From Diabrotica undecimpunctata (lineage: Eukaryota > Arthropoda > Insecta > Coleoptera > Chrysomelidae): a stretch of 64,000 bases of DNA. Location of the stretch: contig NC_092807.1 of assembly GCF_040954645.1 (NCBI RefSeq), positions 48,925,991 to 48,989,990 on the forward strand. The letters run 5' to 3'. Below the pieces are notes generated by a model. That model made no database searches. It saw nothing but the letters and a program-made list of their open reading frames with translations, and was not told the origin of the DNA. Positions 1-10,837 of this stretch are shown here, piece after piece (the first letter of the stretch is position 1; every line of letters begins with the position of its first letter). Made by a program: the position numbers and the translations under genes.

Positions 1-110
1 TTTCCATTTTGTATATAGGAAGGTCCAAGTGGCGTATTCAAAATTCTTAACAGTTCACTAAAAGTAGGTACTTCAGTTGCAAGGTGCAGTTTATTGTGTA
101 TACTAGTGTT

Positions 111-1445
111 ATGGAAAATTTGGAAGTGCCGTGTAAACGCCGAAAAATTGGTCCTCTAACAGTTAAAACATTAATATTTAATTGTTTTAAATCATTTACA
201 GACAAACGTTTATGTGAAAGTGTTGATGAGACCGTTGAGTTAGTTAGCAGTACACTTGGTGTTGGGAAATCTACGATTTACAGAGTTATTAAAGAAGAGA
301 AATGTGGTAGTTTTCAAATGCCACGTAAGGCTCCAGGGAAATCAAAATTTCAAATAGAATATCATTTTAAAGAAGGACTTCGACGGAAAGTGCATGAATT
401 CTTCTTTAGACAAGAATTTCCAACATTGGATAAAGTTCTTGTCTCAGTTCGAGATGATAAGGATTACCCAGAAATGAGTCGAAGTACGTTATGGAAACTT
501 TTAAAAGAAATAGGCTTCCGCTGGAAAAAGAATCCCAGAAAGTCTATTTTATTAGAAAGAAGCGATATTGTCATATGGAGAAGACATTTTCTAAGAACCA
601 TAAAGGAAATGAGAAACCAAAAAAGAAAAATATTTTATCTTGATGAAACATGGATCAACGAGGGTCATACACCAAATAAATTTTGGCAGGATGAAACTGT
701 TACAAGTCAAAGGCACGCGTTTGTAAATAACTTATCTACTGGTTTAAACTCACCATCAGGAAAGGGACGCAGGCTGATAATAGCACACATTGGCAGTTCA
801 GACGGTTTTGTTGAAGGTGGTTTATTAACTTTTCAATCAACTCGTACCGGTGACTACCATGAAGACATGAACGCTGATGTCTTTCAAGAATGGTTCGAAC
901 AAATGATAGATCTTCTTCCTAAGAACTGTGTAATAGTAATGGATAATGCAAGTTATCACTCCAGACTTATAGAAGGACTGCCCACAACCAAGTGGTTAAA
1001 AAAAGACTTGCAGAATTGGCTGAGTTCAAAAAATATTACGTACCATCCCGGATCTATAAGAAAGGAACTTTCATCGTTGTGTGCCCTTCATAAAGAAAAA
1101 TTTAAAAAATACGAAATTGATGAAATTGCCAAAAATCGTGGAATGACAGTACTTAGATCCACACCATATCATTGTGAATTAAACCCGATTGAACTGGTAT
1201 GGGCACAGATAAAGAGTAAAGTTTCAAGAAAAAATACCACTTTTAAAATTCATGATGGTAAACAGTTGTTTTTGGAGGCCGTAAATAATGTAAAACCTGG
1301 AAACTGGGAAAAGGCAGTAAATCACACTATTAAAGAAGAGGAAAAAATGTGGAAGCTGGACAATATTACTGATAAAATGATCGAGCCAGTTATTATAAAT
1401 CTTGGTTCTAAAAGTTCATCTTCTGAATCTGATTTGGATTTGTAA
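111..1445 (+). CDS. Intact Tc1/mariner-superfamily transposase with DD82E catalytic spacing
   Basis: An uninterrupted 444-codon frame from ATG 111 to TAA 1443. The frame stays open 9 codons upstream, but only a GTG occurs there, and ATG 111 has G at -3 and +4, so I chose it. An NLS-like KRRK lies near the N-terminus, followed by helix-turn-helix segments (LGVGKSTIYRVIKEEK, and SRSTLWKLLKEIGFRWKK). The DDE_3-like core shows YLDETW, VMDNASYH and LNPIELVWAQIK. Counted from GTG 84, the catalytic residues are D187, D287 and E370. That puts 82 residues between the second D and the E, not the 34 of Tc1 or mariner. The family cuts and pastes DNA at TA sites. I recall DD82E elements being described as a separate clade ('Sailor'), from memory only. 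No terminal repeats are visible; the left end may lie outside the window. The C-terminus is a Ser/Asp-rich acidic tail. It may be active, as no disabling change is seen. Confidence 0.85.
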   Translation: MENLEVPCKRRKIGPLTVKTLIFNCFKSFTDKRLCESVDETVELVSSTLGVGKSTIYRVIKEEKCGSFQMPRKAPGKSKFQIEYHFKEGLRRKVHEFFFRQEFPTLDKVLVSVRDDKDYPEMSRSTLWKLLKEIGFRWKKNPRKSILLERSDIVIWRRHFLRTIKEMRNQKRKIFYLDETWINEGHTPNKFWQDETVTSQRHAFVNNLSTGLNSPSGKGRRLIIAHIGSSDGFVEGGLLTFQSTRTGDYHEDMNADVFQEWFEQMIDLLPKNCVIVMDNASYHSRLIEGLPTTKWLKKDLQNWLSSKNITYHPGSIRKELSSLCALHKEKFKKYEIDEIAKNRGMTVLRSTPYHCELNPIELVWAQIKSKVSRKNTTFKIHDGKQLFLEAVNNVKPGNWEKAVNHTIKEEEKMWKLDNITDKMIEPVIINLGSKSSSSESDLDL

Positions 1446-1765
1446 CAAGTAGCTGTAAGTTTTATATTAATATTTTTATTCATCTATTTAACATACCTTA
1501 GACGGTTTTAAAAACTCTTTTTCTCTTTTGTAATTTTTAAAAATTAAAAAAATGTGAATTTTTTAAAACCCTTTTTAATGTAGGCCAGTCAGTTCTAATA
1601 TGGTGTGTGATAAAAGAGGTCACTTTTGTTTACATACACATAACACTTTATAACACTGAAATAATTCATTTATTTTTTACAATTATTCAAAGTAATTTTT
1701 CAATTAATCTTGAGCACGCCCATGGAGTGGTCGGAGCTACCAGTTAAAATTATGCTAATTACTCT
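1446..1765. other. Noncoding gap after the DD82E gene
   Basis: AT-rich, with A/T runs around 1510-1575. I compared it with bases 1-83 for terminal inverted repeats of the DD82E element and found none. No gene is visible. Confidence 0.5.
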
Positions 1766-2862
1766 CTCGTTCATAAAAATAAACTATAACTCTATAGGAT
1801 TCAAATCCGGATGATATGGGGGTAACCGTAAAACTAAATGCCCTTTATCCTCGAGTATTTTGTCAATTTCATACGTTTTTAAGCTAGGTTTGTGTAATTT
1901 TATAATGTCGTATAGTTCAAATTTCAACATGTCATCTGTAAACGAAATATTTCAATTTGTCAGCCACTGCTGCATTTCTGCTTTTCTGGAAAACATACTT
2001 GGACATTTCTCAGTTTGTACGTTGAGATACGGTGCATTATCAATCACTAAAACGTTGTTTGGGGGCAAATTTGGTATCAGCTTATCCTGAAGCCACTTTT
2101 TGTAATTGTCGTAGTTCATTGCATCATCATAATCTCCTGTTTTTATAGTAGGTTTGTAGCGCAGATAAGCGTTTTTAACAAAACCACTTTCACCTCCAAC
2201 ATGCACTATCACAAGCATCTGTCCTTTAGATACTGGTTTTTGTAGGCCCTTGTTTGAACTATCAGACCAGCTCTATTGGTAGGTATGAGATGAATGGACG
2301 TATGTTTCATCCACGTATATAATTAGGCGATTTGCGTTCCTGTAACGTTTCATACTACGTAAGAAATTCAGTCTAAGATGTTGAATATTGGGCTTTTCAA
2401 TTAGTAATTTTCTATTAGTTTTGGTTTTTCGCCAACGAAATCCCATCTATCTAATTACTGTTCATAGGCTTTCTATGGAACCTGAGTAGTTGTACTCCTC
2501 TGCAAATGTTATGTGTATGCGTTTTACAGTTGGCACTTGTTTTTGTGTTATACAAAAATCCATTATATAACGTCGAAGACGCCCTATATCAAAATCGTCC
2601 AAGCACTTTTTTTCCTCGTTTTGTTTGGAGTTACAAATGAGGAAAATTCACCGTCTTCAATTAATTGCATTTCCCGAGCAATTTTTTGAACGCTGCTTAA
2701 ACTAACACCTGTGGTCAATACCACACGCTCCTGCGCTTTTTTCAAATCTCTACACGGTTTATTGTCTTTGGCTTCCTTTCTCATAAAATGAATCGCATTT
2801 GCTATCACTTCCCGTGCCTGATTATTTAAAACTTTTCCCTTCAGATTCGATTTAAACTCCAT
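1766..2862 (-). pseudogene. Decayed DD82E-type transposase, second subfamily
   Basis: Read on the minus strand. 2862-2584 encodes an N-terminal helix-turn-helix region (VSLSSVQKIAREMQ). About 2330-2280 encodes a first catalytic motif, VDETYVHSSHTY, in a different frame. 2218-1952 encodes the middle (VGGESGFVKNAYLRYK, GDYDDAMN, VLVIDNAPY). About 1850-1780 encodes LPPYHPDLNPIEL followed at once by a stop. The order and motifs match the intact gene at 111-1445, including the long insert between the second D and the final E, but residues differ widely, so this is a different subfamily. At least two frameshifts and a stop break it. The two genes face each other (convergent). Not functional. Confidence 0.75.
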
Positions 2863-3085
2863 GTTTAATATAGGTACAAAACACAGATTTGCAAATTTGG
2901 AAATGACTCTCCTTAGCGGTTTGTACTTACAAAAAATGTTTCGCAGGCTATACCGACTTGTTCACGTCACAAACGGTAGATATTAAGTGAACGCTCAGTG
3001 CGAGATCCGTCGGATGACGAATGCGCATCTTGGACGTGGTTATTTTCAGACTTTCAGCTATATTTGGTTAACTGTAACATTAAGC

Positions 3086-3238
3086 TTTTTTGCAATTTTC
3101 TGCAGATAAAAACTTAAAATTTTTCACTAAACATTGTTAAAATAAACTCTTCTTCACAATAAACGACTTGATTGACCAGAATTTATTTAAAGAAAAAAAA
3201 GAAAATTTAAAAATATTTTATATTTTTGTCCATGAGCG
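3086..3238 (+). repeat. Solo 3' end of a Tc1-like element
   Basis: This segment aligns throughout with the last 150 bases of the Tc1 element that ends at 40301. Shared features are the TTTTTGCAATTTTCT stretch, CTAAACATTGTTAAAATAAA-like text, ACAATAAACGACTTGATT, and the terminal TTTTTGTCCATGAGCG. It is followed by TA at 3239-3240. The transposase and 5' end are missing, so it is a truncated copy. Confidence 0.75.
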
Positions 3239-3713
3239 TAATAATATTATAAGGTACAAAATATACTAGAAAATCAATGTTTTTAATGTTGTTGAGATAT
3301 ATAATCATCGCTTTCCTCGCTCATGTTTATTCTAACCACGCTCTGTTTACGGAACAAACATATCTTTCAAAGCTAAGGCACTATAAGTCTACAACTTTGC
3401 AGCCTTCTGAGAACTTTTGGGGGAATTTATTTACAAAATAAAGATGTTACATATTGATTCATAACCCTCCTGGATAAGTCGCTAAGGTTCGTGGAATAAT
3501 TTTGTCGTCTATAGTGACAAAGTATCTACAAAATCGTTTTATATGTTGTAGAACTTAATAAAGTACAAATTTAAACATTATGGCGCTGCAGTCTGAATAC
3601 CATAATACAATGTTTAGGATAATTTATAAAATAAATAGTATTATAATATTCTTATTTACATTATATTATAAGGAAAATTTGTGTTTTCTTATGGTAAAAA
3701 AAAGTCTTTTAGA
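3239..3713. other. Noncoding AT-rich gap
   Basis: I see no gene or clear repeat here, only scattered stops in all frames. Confidence 0.4.
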
Positions 3714-3767
3714 ATAAGATTTTATTTAATTGATGGATTGGACTGTTACTTGATGGAAATTCATTTT

Positions 3768-4042
3768 ATGTAACAATAAAACACTGAAAACTTTGTTTTC
3801 AAAACTTCCACAAAATTTATTTTAAATTCTTATCACTACAGCTGTTTCGGCTGATTGCCTTTCTCAAGTGATCTGTTTTTGGCATGGGTTTACACTTTAT
3901 AGTCTCTAATGGAATAGGTTGAGGACGGGAGAACTGTTTGTCTCAAGCTGGTCATTCAGAATTATATCTGTGTTTTTTAATTTGTTGATTTCCATAGATT
4001 CTAACAAAGATAGCTTAAGGCCTTTATTTTGAATGTGGAGAA
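3768..4042 (-). repeat. Inverted 5' copy of the PLE-1 3' end
   Basis: Reverse complement of 5937-6218 with few differences. It includes the hammerhead-like fold at 3832-3872 and the C-terminal coding tail (KLSLLESMEINKLKN on the minus strand). In this copy the codon after QNKGL is AAG. The direct copy has TAG there, so the two copies diverged after duplication. Confidence 0.85.
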
Positions 4043-4129
4043 TTTTTTCTCTACATAGTCTTGGATAGTCTAAAAAACTAAATAATCTAATTTGCAATAG
4101 TAAAAAAACCCAATATTCATTATACAAGA

Positions 4130-5974
4130 AGTTTTTCGAACCATAATTTTTTCAATAGATTTATAAATTTAACAGATACTAAATTTAGTAATAGCGAGAT
4201 ACAACTTTTAGAGAAAGGATTTAAACACAACTTGCCCCAACATAATAATCAGAAAACTTTAGAATATTTAGGTGTAGCATGTGAAGTAGCATTCAAAAAA
4301 ACTGCTAACAATATCGAAAAAAGTATAATTGCAAAATCTATTACAGATGTGTGTAGTGAAACCAAAAATTCCTGTTACAAAGAGAATAAAACAGCCATTT
4401 CAATTAAAAATAAATCAATAGAAAACAACATATTGTTTACAAAAGCAGACAAAGGTAACACTCATATTGCTATAGATAAAATATAATATAATAACAAAAC
4501 AATAGAATTTTTAAATAATCGAAACATTCAAACGTTACACAGAGATCCAACAGAAAAGTATCAAAAACAAATTAAGCTAGCGTTTAAAAATTCAAAATCA
4601 ATAGTAAATCCAATAGAACAGAAATACCTCAGTATCATGAACCCACAGCCTCCTAAATTATACTCTTTCATTAAACTACACAAACCGGATCACCCAATAA
4701 GACCTGTAGTGTCTTTTTATACAGCTCCGTCATATAAAATTTCAAAAAAACTGTTAGAGATTATTTTAGAACACACTAAATTTTCACCTAAATTTACCAT
4801 AAAAAATACAATAGAACTAGTTAATAAAATACAACATTTTCAGTTACCTTACAACTCCAGATTAATTTCATTTGACGTAAAAAATCTTTTTCCTAGTATC
4901 TCTCCTTCAGAAACTTTTATTCTAGTAAAAAACCTTTTAGACCAAAATAGTACAAATCAAATCATTACATCTGAAATTTTACATCTTCTTGAAGTTTGCA
5001 TAAACCAGGACTACTTTGAATTTAATAATGAATTATATACAAATAACAGTGCAGGACTTATAATGGGCAATTCTCTAAGCCCATTACTATCAGATATTTT
5101 TATGGATCATCTAGAGACAAAGATTTCAAAACATCCCATATTCAAACAGTTTTTATATTGGTGGAGATACGTAGACTACGTACTGGTATGTTTCATAGGA
5201 ACTAACAGGCAACTCGACCAATTTTTATCGTATATTAATTCTCTTCATAGTCATATTGAATTTACAATAGAAACAGAAGAAAATCAATCCATAAATTTTT
5301 TAGATTTAAAAATTACCAGACTTAAAAACAAACATGACTTCTCCATATTTCATAAACCTACCCATACTGACACGACTATTCACAATTCATCATCCCATCC
5401 CACACAACATAAACTGACAACCTATCATAGTATGTTACATAGATTAACAGCAATTCCTATGTCAAAATACAATTTTGAGACAGAATTAAATATCATTAAG
5501 CAAATAGCAGTAAACAATGGATACAACGAACAAACAATTAATAAAATGTTAAATCAAAAACTACACAAGAAAGCCCTGAACTTAGTATTTCCACCACCAG
5601 AGAAAAAACCCAGTACCTTCTGCTCGATTACATATACAGGCAAAATATCAACAAAAATAGCCAAACACATAAAAAAGAAAGGAATAACACCAGCTTTCAG
5701 AACAAATAACAACCTAGGCAAATATATTAAAAACAACAAGAGCCAACATAAAAAACACTTACACAGTGGTGTGTACAAACTTAAATGTGGCGACTGCCCA
5801 AAAACTTACATTGGTCAAACAGGTAGAAATTTTAATAAACGAATAGCAGAACATAAAAGGGCTTTCAATAATAGAAAAACAGATTCTACATATGCACTTC
5901 ACCTTCTAGATCATAATCATTCTTTTAACGACGAATTTAAAAAAATTCTCCCCATTCAAAATAAAGGCCTTTAG
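4130..5974 (+). pseudogene. Penelope-like reverse transcriptase plus GIY-YIG endonuclease, broken
   Basis: One reading frame runs from about 4130 (FFNRFINLTDTKFSN) to TAG 5972-5974. It is interrupted by TAA at 4484-4486; the longest piece starts at ATG 4637 (445 aa). RT motifs seen are LYSFIKLHKPDHPIRP, ISFDVKNLFPSI and GLIMGNSLSPLLSDIF. The catalytic box reads YVDY (residues 178-181 of the 445-aa piece) instead of YVDD, from a TAC codon at 5177-5179. A GIY-YIG nuclease follows (GVY 378-380, YIG 391-393, with KRIAEHKRAF after). In this family the RT copies RNA primed on nicked target DNA. The interrupting stop, the lost catalytic aspartate and the early C-terminal stop make this copy inactive. 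Confidence 0.88.
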
Positions 5975-6115
5975 CTATCTTTGTTAGAATCTATGGAAAT
6001 CAACAAATTAAAAAACACAGATATAATTCTGAATGACTAGCTTGAGACAAACAGTTCTGCCCTCCTCAACCTATTCCATTAGAGACTACAAAGTGTAAAC
6101 CCATGCCAAAAACAG

Positions 6116-6156
6116 ATCACTTGAGAAAGGCAATCAGCCGAAACAGCTGTAGTGAT
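6116..6156 (+). ncRNA. Hammerhead-like fold in PLE-1 3' end
   Basis: ATCAC (6116-6120) pairs with GTGAT (6152-6156). Between them lie TTGAGAAA, a GGC/GCC hairpin with a 5-base loop, GAAA, and AC-AGCT-GT followed by A. This is the order of a type I hammerhead with a very short helix III. The core differs from canonical CUGANGA at two positions, so cleavage is doubtful. The same fold is inverted at 3832-3872. Confidence 0.45.
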
Positions 6157-6234
6157 AAGAATTTAAAATAAATTTTGTGGAAGTTTTGAAAACAAAGTTT
6201 GCAGTGTTTTATTGTTACATAAGATTTTATTTAA

Positions 6235-7124
6235 ATTCCTATGTTTGATTTATATTGCAGCTCCAATATCGAATACATTTTGATAAAACATGAAACACCC
6301 AGTATTGTGTTTTATAGGTATTCTTAACTACGTCATGTTTTCGAGATAAGAATTACTTGTCATTTAATTTATATTTCGATTTGAATATTGTCATTTTTCA
6401 TTGTATTAACCCTATAACTAGTATTCTCTTAAACTCACAGTCATAGTATGTCAGTATACAAAGCCTACTCAGATTATATTTAAATAGTATATTTTCTATT
6501 CGACGTACATGTTCGTCGCGAATAAGGCATGAATATTTAACAGTTGTAAATTAGCTTTTACTAGCGTTGTAACGAGTTTAGCGGTGTATTCGGAGTTACA
6601 TGGAGAACAAGCACATGAAACTAGCTGACTTTTTTAATTAGTAGCAGAGGAAATATTTTTATACAGTCACATTTTTTTTATTTTTATGATTTTTTAATAT
6701 GAACTGATGACATTTTTCTTTATATACAGTGTAATTCGCTACCTTAGTTAGCAGACATTGTAACTCCAAAATAGTAAATTTTATAGGAGACAATAAAAAC
6801 TTTGTAAAGTTTTATTTATATTGGCAGTCATATTTTTGGTTTGAAATATATCAAAAACATATTTGTATCCTTCAACTCAAATAGGTAATTGTATTTTTTT
6901 TTATTTTATAGTTTCTTTTACGGAGTTTTGCACACACACTATATCGGAGATACGTGATTTTCCAACATTTATTTGGTAAAATGGAAAAAAGTGTGATCTA
7001 AAAAATAAGTCTTTTTTTAAGTTTATTAATACAAAAATACATTTTTAACCCAACAAATTTTAATTAAAGTTATATTACTAAAAAAGGCATAAATTTTACA
7101 AAACAATTTTTTCCTCTCCCTCAG
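6235..7124. other. Noncoding AT-rich gap
   Basis: No gene, inverted repeat or tandem repeat is evident. Confidence 0.4.
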
Positions 7125-8765
7125 GTAAGGGCAAGTTTGATAAAACAAAATTTGAAATTATTGTTGAAAACGCATTGGAAGTCAAACCTCCCTCGGTCTC
7201 ATTCCAGATGAAACAGAATCCTTCCTTTGTGTTTATATGATATTGTAAAGTTGTGGACAGACAACTTCATTTTATATTAGAGAGAAGATACTGAAGATTT
7301 AGGGCAAAGTAATAATGATTGTAAATCCATTGTGAATGTTACACAAGTTGAGTTTGCTTTACCTTCATATTTTTGTATCCTTGCTTCATCTTTCTTAAGA
7401 ATATGCGTTTCATACTGGTCTTGACTCAAATTTCTCGTTTTAAAAGACTCGCAAATATCGCAAGCATCTTTTTTGGATTAATAAATCGAAAGATTTTGAT
7501 CATCAAAAATATGTGAAAACTTACATTGTGACAACGGAGTTAAATTTTGTTCTTTGTACCAATTATCTTTATAAAACGTGTACACTCTTCTTTTTGATTT
7601 CCAGCCAGGCTCAAGATATAACTTCGATGTTCTCTTGCGGCAATAATGCCATTTAACTTTGGGTAACCCGCCCAAAAATCTTTCAAGTGGTTCCGCTTCT
7701 TTGGGTTTTCTAGGTTTTTTTAAATTAGGTTCGACAGAGTTCTCATCATCATTGAGTGTAATTTTATGATTATCTATTGGATCATCTCGATCTCTACCTT
7801 CTGTTGCTGTTTGCCAGTTTAGGGCAGTCCATTCACCGATAGCTAAGGTATTCAGGAACGAGCCCTAACAGTGTTAGATTTCTAAATCAAAAACTTCAGA
7901 AATAGCTTTATATCTGGCCAATCGATTTTCCAAAACTCTTCAAAATTTTCTTTTCTATCATCTTCTGTGAGTCTTAGACACTGGATTACACTATTTTATT
8001 TTTTGTTACACTTGCTTTGTTTCATTACTCTAGCAGCTTTTTTTATATTATATACACACGGTCCATTTTTTGTTTTTCTTTTACCGCAATATTCCTTTCC
8101 TAATTTTCTGGCTGTTATATTTTTGCTAATGTTCCAAGTTTGCTGATTCACTTGGTGTCGTTTCTTGTGTTTGGTTTTACTTGATATTTTATTCGAATTC
8201 TGATCAAAGTCATTGTCAATTTTATGTTCACGTTCATTGGGCCTATACTTTTCATTGTTATCTAATTGCTCATCGCTAATAATATTAATAACAATGTCAT
8301 TATTATTATTAATAATATGAATAAGTACAAGGTTAAATTTTATTAGTTGTATTATATTCGTAATTCTCCATCTGCTCAACTGTTTTGTTGCCAATATTTA
8401 GAGTTGGGTCTTCCAATTTATGTAAGGTTTTATCCATTACATATAAACTGCTTATTCTATTAGGCAAATTTTTTGTTTGAAGAGATTCGGTAAGTATTAC
8501 ATTTTCAAGATTCAGCATTAAACTTATATCGTCTACGGGCAAGGTGAATACAAAACCATCATTGGGTCAACAAACAGTTCGCTTTCCTTTTCTTCAGGGG
8601 GTACATTAATTATAATTGTTGCTATTGCGCCAATGTTTATGCTTTTTGGGATATTAACAGTATACTTTACATCAGTGGAATCAACATTTTCTTTATCCGA
8701 ATGACCTGTTATTTTTTCTGTAAGCTGTTCACTATTATTATTAAACTGTAGACATATAACTTTAA
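7125..8765 (-). pseudogene. Decayed multi-copy insect transposon-like gene, N-terminal and middle part (copy 1)
   Basis: Minus strand, in pieces. 8765-8530 is an open N-terminal stretch (VICLQFNNNSEQ onward). 8394-7996 is basic and ends in a Cys/Lys-rich block (KKRHQVNQQTW, ARKLGKEYCGKRK). About 7980-7680 is frameshifted (LTEDDRKENFEEFWKI). 7675-7478 reads LPKVKWHYCRKRTSKLYLEP and FSHIFDDQNLSIY. Then come KKDACDICESFKTRNLSQDQ, FTMDLQSLLLCPK and FIWNETEGGLTSNAFST near 7140. I recognise this order from many uncharacterised repeat-encoded insect proteins. The DxC and DLQ blocks may be transposase-like, but I do not know the named superfamily. Several frameshifts and stops; no terminal repeats found. 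Copy 2 is at 17810-19055. Confidence 0.6.
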
Positions 8766-9254
8766 GTAGGCTCCTTCGTATCTACAAATTTATTTATCCA
8801 CAATATTTTACTAAATTGAAATTATTTTACAACATTTTGTGCAGTACGCCTACCTAGAATTAATGCAAAACTCTCAACTCCAGTTGCTTAACGAGCTGAC
8901 ATAACCTATAAAATTTTGGCAAATCTCGTATCTCCATGCTTTTATTAAATCATTATTATATACTCACTACTTTTAAAAGAGCATTTAAATAACCTTAAAA
9001 TACAACAACAATAAAAGAACGATCAGCCTAGATCCTTCACATAGAATAACAACATGACAACTGGGAGTTAGAAGTTATGCCAACATGAAAACGATAAACG
9101 GGAGTTAAAAGGTACGCTAATTCTTTAAAATACCACAGATTAATTTTTTCTGGAGTTCGGAGATTTGTCAGTCTGTAAAGAATTGATTTCTTTTGAGCTT
9201 GCAATTAAAAAGTGGTTTTCACCAAAATAGGGAGTTGAGGGGTTTGCTAATCGG
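8766..9254. other. Noncoding gap
   Basis: No coding signal or repeat structure seen. Confidence 0.35.
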
Positions 9255-9372
9255 GTAATTACTATTTAAATGGGAATAAGCCACAATTAAAGGTTAAAGT
9301 ACGTTTATTGACGTTTTAATTTCCACTTCGGAAATCGTTCTCAAAATACAAACATTAGTAAATTAAACAAAT
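9255..9372 (-). repeat. Dispersed repeat R1, copy 1 (probable solo PLE 3' end)
   Basis: Contains TAATTACTATTTAAATGG, then TTCCACTTCGGAAATCG and TCTCAAAATACAAACATTA. The same series recurs at 28679-28826, 30200-30336, 38258-38336 (diverged) and 42290-42438. The family is read from the TAATGTTTGTATTTTGAGAA side, which makes this copy minus-strand. Confidence 0.8.
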
Positions 9373-10064
9373 TTGGTGTTTTTTTTTAATATTGAAGAAC
9401 AATATTGCTAATTAGGGTGTCGATATTATCTTTGATGATTAGTGCAGTCACTTTGACACAATTTTGAATAAAATTTGAAGCTGTTAAGAATTATTAGTCC
9501 TATCTTGGATTATCCCTTGTTATTATCACGTCTTTTTTATTTTAACGAGTTAGGAGGAATTAGGAGGAAACTTATGGCAGTGTGCCCATGTCGTGCTAAG
9601 CTATAATTCTTCCTATTTTGTCAGCTCACTCACTGGGTGAGACATTCATTGGGTAATGCTTTTTCCTTTGTGTCATACATATCCTTGGCACGACGGTGTT
9701 ACACCATAAAATTGATGAGCGCGGTAGTCGCAAGCCAAATCTCACCGTATGACAGGACGCGCCATATCAGGGATCAGAACTGCTCCACCCAATTTGTCGT
9801 TCATGAAGTACTAGCGAGAGGATAAATTCCACCACTAACGTGTAAATCATAAATTCTTCGAAGTTATGTTCGACTGTAGAGCTAAAATGGGTTTAATTAG
9901 CTTCCAGCAGCTTTTGATAGATTGTCAGAAATAAAGAATAACGATCATTAGTAAATACTAGACGGTTAATTTGGTAATAATCCTACAGCTCAAAATAAAG
10001 ACGCTGACACAGATTCAGAGTGTAGTACTGCCGCCCTTAGGAAAAACACCGCATATGTAAAAAT
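9373..10064. other. Gap between R1 and the BEL element
   Basis: Somewhat higher GC around 9560-9830. A 62-codon frame at 9637-9825 has no recognisable motif. No confident gene. Confidence 0.35.
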
Positions 10065-10837
10065 TGAGCGAAGATGTAGGTGTTTGTCCTTACACCTTTG
10101 TCCTGATGGCTTTGTTTCACGCACCAGTAATAGGTCGCTGGTTTTTTCCCTTGGGGAACAAGGTTTTTCCTTAGGGAAATAGGTTCACTTTATATATATA
10201 TTTCTTTGAAGGACCACCCAGAAAACTGGGAAAAATGAAGATTCGAAAAGAACGTTTGAACAAATATATTTAAACAAATACAATGTATTTTAAACGCCGA
10301 TAACTTGCATATGATACACACTTGTCGGTGATACAATATTGACACGAACTTATTAATATACCGACTGGTTTAAAACACTAATATGCCGCTAGGGCGAGTA
10401 GAGCCTGACGCTCCTTCAGTGCTGGAATTTGAACTGATACTGATGTCCACTCTCGCCCGTCAATCACAAACATTCCGAAATCTCCCCCCTGACCCCTCGA
10501 CGTATTAAAAGATATGTTTATTTTTCAAATACCTTTAACTTTCAAATCATTGATAAAAACTACCTGAATAAGGGTATTTGTCTCAACTTGCGGAATTTTG
10601 GAATGCGTCAGAGGGTAATTTGGAAAATACTAATCCTTTCATTGTTACGATTCTATGAAGGTTTTAGAAACTTGTGTAGAAAGTTATTTAAATGCAAGAT
10701 AACGGCGCTTTACAGATTATTAGTTAGTACAAAGAAATTTTATATATCTAAACTAATATACAGTATGATACAAAAATAAACTAAATAATATGATACAAAA
10801 ATAGACTAAAAATATTAAGTATTGTTGTTACGCAACA
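10065..10837 (-). repeat. BEL 3' LTR
   Basis: Shares near-identical sequence with 16665-17462. The last 23 bases (10815-10837) also encode the C-terminus of pol. It lacks the roughly 22-base TTAATAATTAATT-like insertion present in the other LTR. Confidence 0.92.

Larger units (their letters stand above)
3730..6218 (+). mobile_element. Penelope-like element with inverted copy of its 3' end at the 5' side (PLE-1)
   Basis: The element holds an RT plus GIY-YIG coding region (about 4130-5974) and a 3' end (5937-6218). The 3' end is repeated in reverse orientation at 3768-4042. A 16-bp direct repeat, ATAAGATTTTATTTAA, flanks the whole unit at 3714-3729 and 6219-6234 and is a good target-site duplication candidate. 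Between the left direct repeat and the inverted end are 38 extra bases (3730-3767), like the short extra tail known for Penelope elements. PLEs commonly show such complex terminal arrangements. The inverted copy also keeps about 40 C-terminal codons without the stop seen in the direct copy. Confidence 0.85.

Noticed and set aside
6116..6156. A confirmed active hammerhead ribozyme
   Set aside because: The topology fits, but core positions equivalent to C3 and G8 differ from canonical, so I call it hammerhead-like only.
8006..8330. Low-complexity Asn-rich frame as a separate gene
   Set aside because: It is part of the N-terminal region of the decayed transposon-like gene at 7125-8765.
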